From an uncultured Bacillota bacterium (lineage in GTDB: Bacteria; Bacillota; Clostridia; Christensenellales; Pumilibacteraceae), in contig CASFJH010000031.1 of assembly GCA_949294845.1 (NCBI GenBank), forward strand, positions 1-64,000: a stretch of 64,000 nucleotides of DNA, written 5' to 3'. Below, in pieces: positions 8,674 to 16,147 of the stretch. Numbering within the stretch: position 1 is the first letter of the stretch; each line of letters begins with the position of its first letter. A program made the position numbers and the translations under genes. Below the pieces are notes generated by a model. It had not been told where the DNA came from and made no database searches. It worked only from the letters and a program-made list of their open reading frames with translations.

Positions 8674-9444
8674 TTACTCCGTAAGCGCCAACGCGTAAGC
8701 TACCTTGCAAAGCGCAATGTAATCATTGAAATCGATAAGAGTCGCGCCCGTCGAAACGCCGTTTACCGTCCAGACCCTGTCCTCGCCCTTTAACGTCAGC
8801 CCTTCGTCGTCAAAACCCTTAGACGCGACGTAATCGCATACCTTTTTGATATTGGCTTTCCAGCCGAGTCCCGAGCTGCCTTCAGGCCAGTACCCGTTCT
8901 TCGATTTGAGCCACCTGTCACCCAACCCGAGCGCCCCGGCCGCCGTATCCTTGAAAGTATTGTAAACACCCGTGCCGTCCGATTGCGCCACGCCGTAATT
9001 GCCGAGCTTCATCTGTTCGACGTACCATTTGGCGTTGAGCGAATCCTTCAGCCAGTTTTCCAGCGTTACCCCGTTGTTGACCTGCGTTAGACGGTAATCG
9101 GGATAGCCGTCGGCCTCCGGACTTACGGCGTCGAATATCTTGTCGCCTATTACTATCTTTTTGCCGAATCCTCCGGCCGTGAAAGCGTCTTCGTCGCCGT
9201 CGTAATCCTTAAAAGACGACTTAGCCGCCCAGTTGTAAGGCGTCTGCATTTCGTCGATGCTCACCGACGCTATCTTTCCGTCGGCGTCGACTTTGACAGT
9301 AGCCATGCCCACATAATGATTATGGACCAGTCCGTAAGCGGTAGCTTCTCCGCGCATATCCCTGCTCTCGTCGCAGGAAATCGCGCTTATAAGCATAACC
9401 GCGGCCGTCATAACGGCAAATGCGCCCAAAAAAAACTTTTTCAT
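8674..9444 (-). CDS. Lipoprotein with a TGAT flavinylation motif, last gene of the rnf operon
   Basis: A 256-residue exported lipoprotein. The signal peptide ends in the lipobox AISC, so Cys24 should be lipidated. Near the C-terminus, NGVSTGATLIDF (TGAT at 232-235) matches the motif on which ApbE attaches FMN to RnfG and to PplA-type lipoproteins. The rest (KVDADGKIASVSIDEMQTPYN early on) resembles FMN-binding domains weakly. The GGGAGGACGCTTT site sets the start at 9444; an in-frame ATG at 9549 would overlap rnfB. It lies 67 bases after rnfB. I infer a surface electron carrier working with Rnf. The exact family is not recognised. Confidence 0.8.
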   Translation of the reverse strand: MKKFFLGAFAVMTAAVMLISAISCDESRDMRGEATAYGLVHNHYVGMATVKVDADGKIASVSIDEMQTPYNWAAKSSFKDYDGDEDAFTAGGFGKKIVIGDKIFDAVSPEADGYPDYRLTQVNNGVTLENWLKDSLNAKWYVEQMKLGNYGVAQSDGTGVYNTFKDTAAGALGLGDRWLKSKNGYWPEGSSGLGWKANIKKVCDYVASKGFDDEGLTLKGEDRVWTVNGVSTGATLIDFNDYIALCKVAYALALTE

Positions 9445-9511
9445 AAAGCGTCCTCCCGTAAAGTAATTACAGTATTTGTAAAACAATACGGTTTTATCCC
9501 AGAACGGGATA

Positions 9512-10378
9512 TCAGGCGCCTTTTTTGAGTTCCGCGCTCTTATCCGCACTCCTCCCGCGACGGACGTGCGCTTCGAAATTAAACGGTATTATGCATTTTC
9601 TGGGGCAAACTTCGGCGCATTTCATACAGCCGATACACTTATCGTAATCGATAACGGCAAGGCTGTTCGACAGTTGAATCGCGCCGGTCGGACAGTTTTT
9701 TTCGCATCTTCCGCAGGCGATGCAGCCCTTTTTGCAAACGTCCGCCACCGCCTTGCCCTTATTGGTATTGGAACACCCCACATAGACCTTTGCGTCTTTG
9801 GGGATACGTCCTATTATTTTTTTCGGACAAGCCGCTACGCACGCTCCGCAGCTTGTGCAATGCGTATAGTCCACTTCGCTGACTGCGGTGTCCTTGTTGA
9901 CCGATATGGCCGAATATTTACACGCGTCGGCGCAGGTTCCCAGTCCCATACAGCCGGTAATACAAGCCTTGTTGCCCCCGGCCAGCAGTTCGGCCGATTC
10001 GCAGTCGCCGAACCCCTGATACGAATACTTGTTGCGGCAGGCGTTTCCGCCTATGCAATGCACTACTGCGACGGTCTCGCGGCTCTTTTCCTCGCTCATG
10101 CCCAGAATACGCGCTATATTCTTTTTGTTGGCGGCCGAAGTGGGATTGCACGAGGACAGTTTGGCCTCGCCTTTAAACAAAGCTTCGGCGAACGCGTCGC
10201 AGCCGGCATATCCGCATCCGCCGCAGTTGGCTCCCGAAAGATTGCGCACTATCTCGTCGATACGCGCGTCGCGGTCGACGGCCATTTTCTCGCCGAGAAA
10301 CGCCAGGCTGAACGCGACGACCGCTCCTATCGCCGTAACCACAAGCACAGGCACTACGAACGTCATGAAAATTTCCAT
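9512..10378 (-). CDS. rnfB: Rnf complex subunit RnfB (iron-sulfur protein)
   Basis: RnfB passes electrons from reduced ferredoxin into the Rnf complex. After one N-terminal membrane helix, the 288-residue protein has the GANCGGCGYAGCDAF cluster domain. Two cysteine-rich stretches and two classical ferredoxin motifs follow (CTSCGACVAACP, CIACGRCEKNCP), and CIGCMKCAEVCP closes the series. That is at least three [4Fe-4S] clusters plus the N-terminal one. The start lies one base after rnfA. Length and motif order are as in clostridial RnfB. Confidence 0.96.
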   Translation of the reverse strand: MEIFMTFVVPVLVVTAIGAVVAFSLAFLGEKMAVDRDARIDEIVRNLSGANCGGCGYAGCDAFAEALFKGEAKLSSCNPTSAANKKNIARILGMSEEKSRETVAVVHCIGGNACRNKYSYQGFGDCESAELLAGGNKACITGCMGLGTCADACKYSAISVNKDTAVSEVDYTHCTSCGACVAACPKKIIGRIPKDAKVYVGCSNTNKGKAVADVCKKGCIACGRCEKNCPTGAIQLSNSLAVIDYDKCIGCMKCAEVCPRKCIIPFNFEAHVRRGRSADKSAELKKGA

Positions 10379-10379
10379 A

Positions 10380-10973
10380 TCACCCTCCGAAACTGAGTCC
10401 CGTAAAACCGGTAAAAGCCAGCGACATAATACCGGCTATGATAAGCGCGATCGGAAACCCGCGGAACAGCTTGGGGATGTCCGCACGCTCCAGTCTTTCC
10501 CTTATGCCGGCCATGAGTATCAGCGCGAGCGTAAAGCCCAGTCCGACGCACACCGCATTGACGAAAGTATACAGCAGATCGTATTGCTGAGTTATGCCGT
10601 AATTGGCGGTAAACAATACGGCGCAATTAGTCGTTATAAGAGCGAGATATACGCCCAGGGACGTATACAGCGCCGGACTGGTTTTTTTAAGCACTATATC
10701 CAGCAGCTGAACGAGCGAAGCTATAATGAGAATAAACGTTATCGTCTGCAGGTACTCCATGCCGAGCGGTACCAGAATATAGTGGTAGATGAAAAAACAC
10801 ACTACGGCCGATACGGCCAGCACGAAAGTTACCGCCATTCCCATACCGACGCTTGAGTTTATCTTTTTAGAAACGCCGAGAAACGGACATATTCCTATCG
10901 ACTGATTGAGCACTATATTGTTGGTCAGTATTCCTGCCACTATTATGGTGATTATTTCTCCGGCCATTTTCAC
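10380..10973 (-). CDS. rnfA: Rnf complex membrane subunit RnfA
   Basis: A 197-residue, six-helix integral membrane subunit homologous to NqrE and RnfE. It contains the family stretch NNIVLNQSIGICPFLGVSKK near the N-terminus, including one of the conserved cysteines thought to help bind the membrane iron centre with RnfE. The ATG overlaps the end of rnfE by four bases. It works inside the Rnf complex coupling ferredoxin oxidation to ion translocation and NAD reduction. Confidence 0.96.
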   Translation of the reverse strand: MKMAGEIITIIVAGILTNNIVLNQSIGICPFLGVSKKINSSVGMGMAVTFVLAVSAVVCFFIYHYILVPLGMEYLQTITFILIIASLVQLLDIVLKKTSPALYTSLGVYLALITTNCAVLFTANYGITQQYDLLYTFVNAVCVGLGFTLALILMAGIRERLERADIPKLFRGFPIALIIAGIMSLAFTGFTGLSFGG

Positions 10974-11572
10974 GCCTCCCTCTTCAGCGCGCGCAGCTTG
11001 CCGTTACGGTATTCCTTATATCTGCCGAGCAATGCGTTGAACAGCGCCATCATAAACCCTAAAACTATAAAACCGCCGGCCGTTTTGGTAAACACGGTCA
11101 GTCCCGCCGCGCCCAAAGCCTGCCTGATCGCGCCGAGCAGGACTATCGAAAGCACAAAACCCAGTCCCATGCTCAGTCCGTCCACGGTAGCCGACAGCAC
11201 GTCGTTTTTTGAGGCGAAAGCTTCCGCGCGGCCTAAAATTATACAGTTGACGACGATAAGCGGTATAAACGCGCCTATGCTGTCGTTAAGTGAAGGCAGA
11301 AATGAAGTGATAAACATCTGCACCAGCGTGACGAACGTCGCGATTATCACTATATAAGCCGGAAGTCTCACTTTGTCGGGAATAACCTTTCTGAGCAGCG
11401 AAATGAACAGATTGGAGAACACCAGCACGAACGCCGTGGCAAGCCCCAGTCCCAGCGCATTGGTCACAGACGTAGACTGCGATATCGTAGGACACATTCC
11501 CAGCACCAACACAAACACCGGATTGTTCAGAATACCGCTTAGCGCGGCGCTCTTCAGTTTTCCTGCGTCCAT
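10970..11572 (-). CDS. rnfE: Rnf complex membrane subunit RnfE
   Basis: A 200-residue, six-helix partner of RnfA. NNPVFVLVLGMCPTISQSTS near the N-terminus contains the conserved Cys of the pair that binds the intramembrane iron-sulfur centre. The start overlaps the 3' end of rnfG by 19 bases and the stop overlaps rnfA by four. The order rnfC-D-G-E-A-B matches the usual clostridial operon. Confidence 0.95.
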   Translation of the reverse strand: MDAGKLKSAALSGILNNPVFVLVLGMCPTISQSTSVTNALGLGLATAFVLVFSNLFISLLRKVIPDKVRLPAYIVIIATFVTLVQMFITSFLPSLNDSIGAFIPLIVVNCIILGRAEAFASKNDVLSATVDGLSMGLGFVLSIVLLGAIRQALGAAGLTVFTKTAGGFIVLGFMMALFNALLGRYKEYRNGKLRALKREA

Positions 11573-12699
11573 ACGTTTACCTCCCCGAATCCGCCGACGT
11601 ATTCGGCAGCCTGCGGATAAAATTCAAGCGCGTTTTCCACCGCATGTTTTATAGCCGGTCCGGTCGCTCTGAGCGTGGCTCCGGTAGTGCCTGTCAGCAC
11701 GTTGTCGGTCGCTTTTATCTGCTCCAGAGTCATACCCGACAGTATCGACGTCAGATTGGCGCCGGTAAGCTCGAAATCCTTAGCGGGTTTGCCGTCCGGT
11801 ATGTCGGATAGCGCTTCGTTTTCTTCCGCGACAGCAACCGCCTCTATCGCGCCGTCTTTTACCGTAACTATAAGTCCCAGAACAGCTCCCTGCCAGCCCG
11901 AACCTTTACCTGCGACTATAATCTCGCCCGCGTCCGAAACATAAATTCCGTATACGGCGTTCTTACTTTCCGACGGAACGGGATAGGACGTGAAGCGCTC
12001 TCCGGCCGAGACCGACTTGAGCGCGGCTATAAGAGCCGCGTCGGTAACCGCCTCCGGCGCGGCTTCGGGAATTCCGCCGCCGTAAAATTCGGCAATGTAA
12101 GCAGCCGCAATATTGACGGCGTTAGACAATCCGTTTACCGACGCCTTGTTGGTAGCGCCCGTCGCCGCCAGAATATCGCCGGCCGAAACCGCGGTCTTTC
12201 CTCCGGCATATTCGAGAAACGCGGCAAAATAGTCTGCGTTGAAAATATTGTTTGGCCCGGTTGGATTCTCTCTCTGCTGTTTTACCGAAGCGGATATGAT
12301 CTTGTTTTCCTTGTCGAAAGACGTGAGAACGATTATGACGGGATTGCCGCCGTAACCCTGCGCCTGCGATTCGACCACCCGTATACCTGTTTTTTCACCT
12401 TTTGCGATAAAATACGAGACCAGAACTTTATTATTTCCGTCAACGCCGTTTTCGTCGTTGAACTTCTGAAGTGCCTCGGCGTCAGCGTCGTCCATGGTAA
12501 TATATCCGCCCGAGTACGCTTCGTCTCCGGACACCTCCAGTCCGACCAGATCGGCGATCATTCCCGCCGTTTCGCTGTCGAGGCTGGCCTTGTATTCGGG
12601 GAAAAATGCATTCGCCAAAGCAAGCAAGGCTACGGCCACAGCGGATATAACAGCCATTACCGCGACTGAGCGGAGAGTGTTTTTCATGGATTTTGTCAT
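11554..12699 (-). CDS. rnfG: Rnf subunit RnfG with a duplicated FMN-binding domain
   Basis: RnfG carries covalent FMN on the outer face of the membrane and passes electrons through the Rnf complex. At 381 residues this protein is nearly twice the usual size. After one N-terminal helix (about 10-32) it has a first FMN-binding domain with TGAT at 180-183. A second domain (about 215-370, including KGSGWQGAVLGLIVTV) ends in TGAT at 339-342. Both Thr residues would be ApbE targets. The gene overlaps rnfD by four bases and rnfE by 19. The assignment is secure from context; use of both sites is inferred. Confidence 0.92.
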   Translation of the reverse strand: MTKSMKNTLRSVAVMAVISAVAVALLALANAFFPEYKASLDSETAGMIADLVGLEVSGDEAYSGGYITMDDADAEALQKFNDENGVDGNNKVLVSYFIAKGEKTGIRVVESQAQGYGGNPVIIVLTSFDKENKIISASVKQQRENPTGPNNIFNADYFAAFLEYAGGKTAVSAGDILAATGATNKASVNGLSNAVNIAAAYIAEFYGGGIPEAAPEAVTDAALIAALKSVSAGERFTSYPVPSESKNAVYGIYVSDAGEIIVAGKGSGWQGAVLGLIVTVKDGAIEAVAVAEENEALSDIPDGKPAKDFELTGANLTSILSGMTLEQIKATDNVLTGTTGATLRATGPAIKHAVENALEFYPQAAEYVGGFGEVNVWTQEN

Positions 12700-13799
12700 C
12701 TCAGCTCCTCCGCCTTTTTAATTTTCTTTTTCTTTTCCCTGACATATCCGAAAGGTTTGGGTACAATGAATTTATCTATGAGCGGCGAAGCTATATTCAT
12801 TATAACTATGGCGAAGCTCATGCCTTCCGGATAGCCGGCAAAGACTCTTATAAGCATGGTAATGAGCGCTATGCCCACTGCGAATACCGCGCTGCCGGCG
12901 AATGTGTTCGGGCTGGTCGAATAATCGGTCGCCATATACACCGCGCCGAAAATCAATCCTCCCGACAGGATATGCGCAAACATATTGTTCATCAGTCTGG
13001 CACCCGACAGGTTCATCGAGATCAGTCCGTCGAAAACGAGCGCGAAAAGTCCTGCGGAAGCGACTAAAATGAGCGGAATTCTCCAGTCTATGACCTTGCG
13101 GACAGACAGATAAACGTAGCCTATGAGAATGGCGATCACGCACGTCTCGCCCACCGCCGCCGATCCCGTGTTGCCGGTAAACAGCTGCATGAACAGGCTG
13201 CCGGCGTTTGTCGCTTTATCGCCCGACAGCCAAGTGGCGCCGGTTGAAACCTCGCCTATTATGCCTATTGTCTGAACGGCCGCAAGCGGCGCGAACGCAA
13301 ACAGGAAAATACGTCCCATCGCCGCCGGATTGGCAAAATTCTTGCCTATTCCGCCGAACATCATTTTCACGATAACTATCGCGAACACCGATCCCAAAAG
13401 GCACAGTATCACCGTATCGAAGCTGAACGCTATGTTGTCGGCTATATGCTCGGAGCCTTTAAAGTATATGTTCAGATCCCATGCGTCCATTTTGATTTTA
13501 GCCGGAAGGTTGAGCGTAAGGATCACGGCAGTAACCACCGCGGAAAAATCGAATATGCTCGAACCCGCTATACCTTCACGGTTCCACTTGCCGCTTCGGA
13601 TAAGATTGAAAAGCAGCTCCGAACCTACGCAGCCGATGACGCAAACGACCAGATTTATCGCCACATGATATCCGAAATAAAGTATTGCCGCAACCACGCA
13701 CGGCAAAAGAGCAATAAGCACGTCAAACATTACGCCGGCGGTGGTATTATCGGGTTTCGTTATGTGCGGAGAAGCCGATACAGTATAAAGTTCGCTCAT
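12696..13799 (-). CDS. rnfD: Rnf complex membrane subunit RnfD (flavoprotein)
   Basis: A 367-residue integral subunit homologous to NqrB. The flavinylation motif STGATWL (TGAT at 186-189) stands where most RnfD proteins have SGATPL, directly before the GNTGSAAVGETC and VIDWRIPL landmarks. HILSGGLIFGAVYMATD downstream is also typical. ApbE should attach FMN to Thr189. Start and stop overlap rnfC and rnfG by four bases each. The C-terminus is short and lysine-rich (EKKKKIKKAE), as expected for the cytoplasmic end. Confidence 0.95.
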   Translation of the reverse strand: MSELYTVSASPHITKPDNTTAGVMFDVLIALLPCVVAAILYFGYHVAINLVVCVIGCVGSELLFNLIRSGKWNREGIAGSSIFDFSAVVTAVILTLNLPAKIKMDAWDLNIYFKGSEHIADNIAFSFDTVILCLLGSVFAIVIVKMMFGGIGKNFANPAAMGRIFLFAFAPLAAVQTIGIIGEVSTGATWLSGDKATNAGSLFMQLFTGNTGSAAVGETCVIAILIGYVYLSVRKVIDWRIPLILVASAGLFALVFDGLISMNLSGARLMNNMFAHILSGGLIFGAVYMATDYSTSPNTFAGSAVFAVGIALITMLIRVFAGYPEGMSFAIVIMNIASPLIDKFIVPKPFGYVREKKKKIKKAEELR

Positions 13800-15088
13800 T
13801 TTCCGGCCTCCTTGATTTTCTTTTTAGCAAGACGTATTGACTGGACAAGAGGACGTTTTGCCGGACACACATAAGCGCAGCAGCCGCACTCGATACAATT
13901 TTTTGCGCCGTACTTTATCGCGCCCTGAACGTCTCCGTGCAAAATACAGCCGTCTATATACATAGGCATCAGCCGCATAGGGCAGGCTTTGGCGCATTTT
14001 GCGCAGTTTATGCAAGGTCCGGGCGCGCCCACAAATGCGGATTCGGCCGTCATAAGCAAAAGTCCGCTCGTGGTTTTTGTGACGGATATATCCGCTGAGG
14101 CGGCGGTGATTCCCATCATGGGACCGCCGCTGATAAGCTTCACGGTATCGTCTTTCGCGCCGCCGCAGAACTCTATCACGTCCGAGTACAGCGTTCCCAC
14201 GGCGACGTTCAGGTTGGCAGGCTCGGCTATTCCGTCGCCGGAAACCGTCATACAGCGCTCGTACAGCGGCTGTCCCTTTCTGACGGCCAGATGCGCGGCA
14301 TACGCAGTCTGCACATTGCTCACTATACAGCCGACCGAAGCGGGTAGCTTTCCGGGCGGCACCTTTCTTCCTGAAACGGCGTAAATGAGCTGTTTCTCCG
14401 CTCCCTGAGGATATTTCGTCTTTACGACGACAACTTCGGCGTTCAGTTTGCCGGAAGCTATCTTTGCGGATATGAGATCGGCCGCGTCCTTTTTGTTCGC
14501 CTCCAAGGCGATGGTAGCGTGGCGTACTCCCGTCGCTTCGGCAAGCAACAGCGCGCCGTCGAGAAATTCGTCGGCCTTTTCGAGCATGACGCGGTAATCG
14601 CACGTCAAATACGGCTCACATTCCGCGCCGTTTATTATAAAGGTATCGACCGACGTCTTATGATCGAGCTTTACAACAGTCGGAAATCCGGCTCCGCCCA
14701 TGCCCACTATACCGCAATCGGCTACGCGCGAGAGAATGTCCTGACGCGACGGGTTGTCAAGCGCGGCGAACGAGACCGTATCGTACTTGTAATCGTTTTC
14801 GATTACGATATGTCTGCATTTGCCGGTAAGAGTCGCGCGGTCTTCGACCGCTTTGACGCACCCCGAAACAGACGCGAATATATCAGCGCTTACGGCGCCG
14901 GCGGCGGCCGCTATCTTTTGTCCGCGGCGCACACAGTCGCCCGGATTGACCAGCGGAACAGCCGGTTTGCCCAGATGCTGAGCTACCGGTATATATACCG
15001 TGGCGGGCGGCGGCATTATGCGGATCGATCTGTCGGCGGCAAAGAATTTCTGCGCTTTCGGATGTATTCCGTGCCTGAAAGTATTCAA
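13796..15088 (-). CDS. rnfC: Rnf complex subunit RnfC (NADH-binding, iron-sulfur)
   Basis: RnfC is the peripheral subunit that binds NAD(H) and FMN. The 430-residue protein has the N-terminal RnfC barrel with PPPATVYIPVAQHLGKPA. A flavin/NADH domain follows with GMGGAGFPTVVKL. Two C-terminal [4Fe-4S] motifs are present: CINCAKCAKACP and CIECGCCAYVCP. It starts with TTG at 15088 behind a strong GGAGG site. As the first gene of the operon it follows a good promoter at 15127-15155. Confidence 0.96.
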   Translation of the reverse strand: MNTFRHGIHPKAQKFFAADRSIRIMPPPATVYIPVAQHLGKPAVPLVNPGDCVRRGQKIAAAAGAVSADIFASVSGCVKAVEDRATLTGKCRHIVIENDYKYDTVSFAALDNPSRQDILSRVADCGIVGMGGAGFPTVVKLDHKTSVDTFIINGAECEPYLTCDYRVMLEKADEFLDGALLLAEATGVRHATIALEANKKDAADLISAKIASGKLNAEVVVVKTKYPQGAEKQLIYAVSGRKVPPGKLPASVGCIVSNVQTAYAAHLAVRKGQPLYERCMTVSGDGIAEPANLNVAVGTLYSDVIEFCGGAKDDTVKLISGGPMMGITAASADISVTKTTSGLLLMTAESAFVGAPGPCINCAKCAKACPMRLMPMYIDGCILHGDVQGAIKYGAKNCIECGCCAYVCPAKRPLVQSIRLAKKKIKEAGK

Positions 15089-15126
15089 GTATTACCTCCG
15101 GTTTGATTAAATATGGTAACTTAACT

Positions 15127-15155
15127 ATTGTAACAATTTTTCATAAAATTGTAAA
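15127..15155 (-). promoter_or_regulatory. Promoter of the rnf operon
   Basis: On the minus strand TTTACA (15155-15150), 17 bases and TACAAT (15132-15127), one mismatch from consensus in each box. It would give a leader of about 32 bases before the TTG of rnfC. Confidence 0.75.
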
Positions 15156-15164
15156 GTGTTTTAC

Positions 15165-15566
15165 TCACTTATCGGCCTGACGGCGCTTTTTGTTTTCCTT
15201 GATCTTGCCGTAAATTATGCTTGCGAGCTGATATAAACCGAGAATGATGAGAAATATGCCGAAATACATCGAAAGATCAACCCCTTTTACCCGGCGCGAA
15301 ACGTAAGCCGCAAGTATGCTCATCGCCGTCGCCGGAACTGCCGTCCACGCGAAAGCCTTGAAATCCACCAGTTTGTTTTTAAGATGTATTGCCAGCGCAA
15401 CTACAGACATGGGAACGAACGCGATAAGATTTATCGACTGCGCCGTGTGCTGCTCAATGTCCGTAAACAGCGTTATCAGCGGAATCAGCAGAGTGCCTCC
15501 TCCCATACCCATTCCGCCTATAACGCCGCCGGCAAGCCCTACCGCAACGAGAATAAATATTTTCAT
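15165..15566 (-). CDS. TauE/SafE-family membrane protein, half-size (second of a pair)
   Basis: A 133-residue protein with about four membrane helices. It opens with the family's glycine-rich stretch (GGVIGGMGMGGGTLLIPLI). Full-length TauE/SafE proteins of about 250 residues are internal duplications of such a half. Here the neighbour upstream supplies another half, so a heterodimer is likely. The family is linked to export of sulfite and other organic or sulfur anions; the substrate here is unknown. The gene starts 10 bases after its partner. Confidence 0.8.
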   Translation of the reverse strand: MKIFILVAVGLAGGVIGGMGMGGGTLLIPLITLFTDIEQHTAQSINLIAFVPMSVVALAIHLKNKLVDFKAFAWTAVPATAMSILAAYVSRRVKGVDLSMYFGIFLIILGLYQLASIIYGKIKENKKRRQADK

Positions 15567-15576
15567 GCGTTGCCTC

Positions 15577-15942
15577 TCAGAAAAAAGTAAGCTTTACGCC
15601 GGCCGACAGCATCAGCAGAGAAAACAGCACGCCCACTACGGTAGGATTAAGTTTTTTGAGCAGCAACGCTCCGGCTGCGCCGCCGGCTACCACCCCGGCC
15701 GATATCCATCCGGCGGCCGGCCAGTCTGCATAGCCGTAAATAATGTAGGTTACGGCGCTTGCCACGGATATAGGCAGAATGATGAAAAGCGCGGTGGCGT
15801 GCGCGCGTTTGGTCTCGTATCCGAGCGCCTTTTCCAGAAGCGGAACGAGCAACATTCCGCCTCCTCCGCCGAAAAAACCGTTGACAAACCCAACGGCAGC
15901 GCCTCCGAACGTTCTTACAATTTTTTCCGTTATCTTTTTCAT
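15577..15942 (-). CDS. TauE/SafE-family membrane protein, half-size (first of a pair)
   Basis: A 121-residue half of the TauE/SafE fold with the motif GFVNGFFGGGGGMLLVPLLE followed by about three more helices. I place the start at the ATG at 15942 (MKKITEK), which gives the usual short cytoplasmic N-terminus. An in-frame ATG at 16002 would add 20 polar residues. Neither start has a clear ribosome site. It is divergent from the large surface-protein gene at 16148. Partner at 15165-15566. Confidence 0.76.
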   Translation of the reverse strand: MKKITEKIVRTFGGAAVGFVNGFFGGGGGMLLVPLLEKALGYETKRAHATALFIILPISVASAVTYIIYGYADWPAAGWISAGVVAGGAAGALLLKKLNPTVVGVLFSLLMLSAGVKLTFF

Positions 15943-16036
15943 ACTTAAATAGTTTTGCTCATTATCGGACAAATTACCCATAGGCGCAGTCAAAAACGTC
16001 ATAGTAAAAATTTTTCCGAATTCCGCTTTTATTTGA

Positions 16037-16065
16037 TTGCAAAATTTGCCCGAATAATATATAAT
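16037..16065 (+). promoter_or_regulatory. Promoter of the large surface-protein gene
   Basis: TTGCAA (16037-16042), a 17-base spacer and TATAAT (16060-16065). A second TATAAT begins seven bases further on, at 16067. The leader to the ATG at 16148 is about 75 bases and ends in AAGGTGA. Confidence 0.75.
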
Positions 16066-16147
16066 TGTATAATGTGTACGGTATGCCGTGCTTTATGCTC
16101 GAAGCTGCCGTCTATTTACGGAAAATCTTTTAAGACAAGGTGACAAA

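Noticed and set aside
13013-13050. SGAR in RnfD as a lost flavinylation motif
   Set aside because: On first reading SGAR near residue 260 looked like a degenerate SGAT, but the true motif position precedes the VGETC landmark, where STGATWL is intact.
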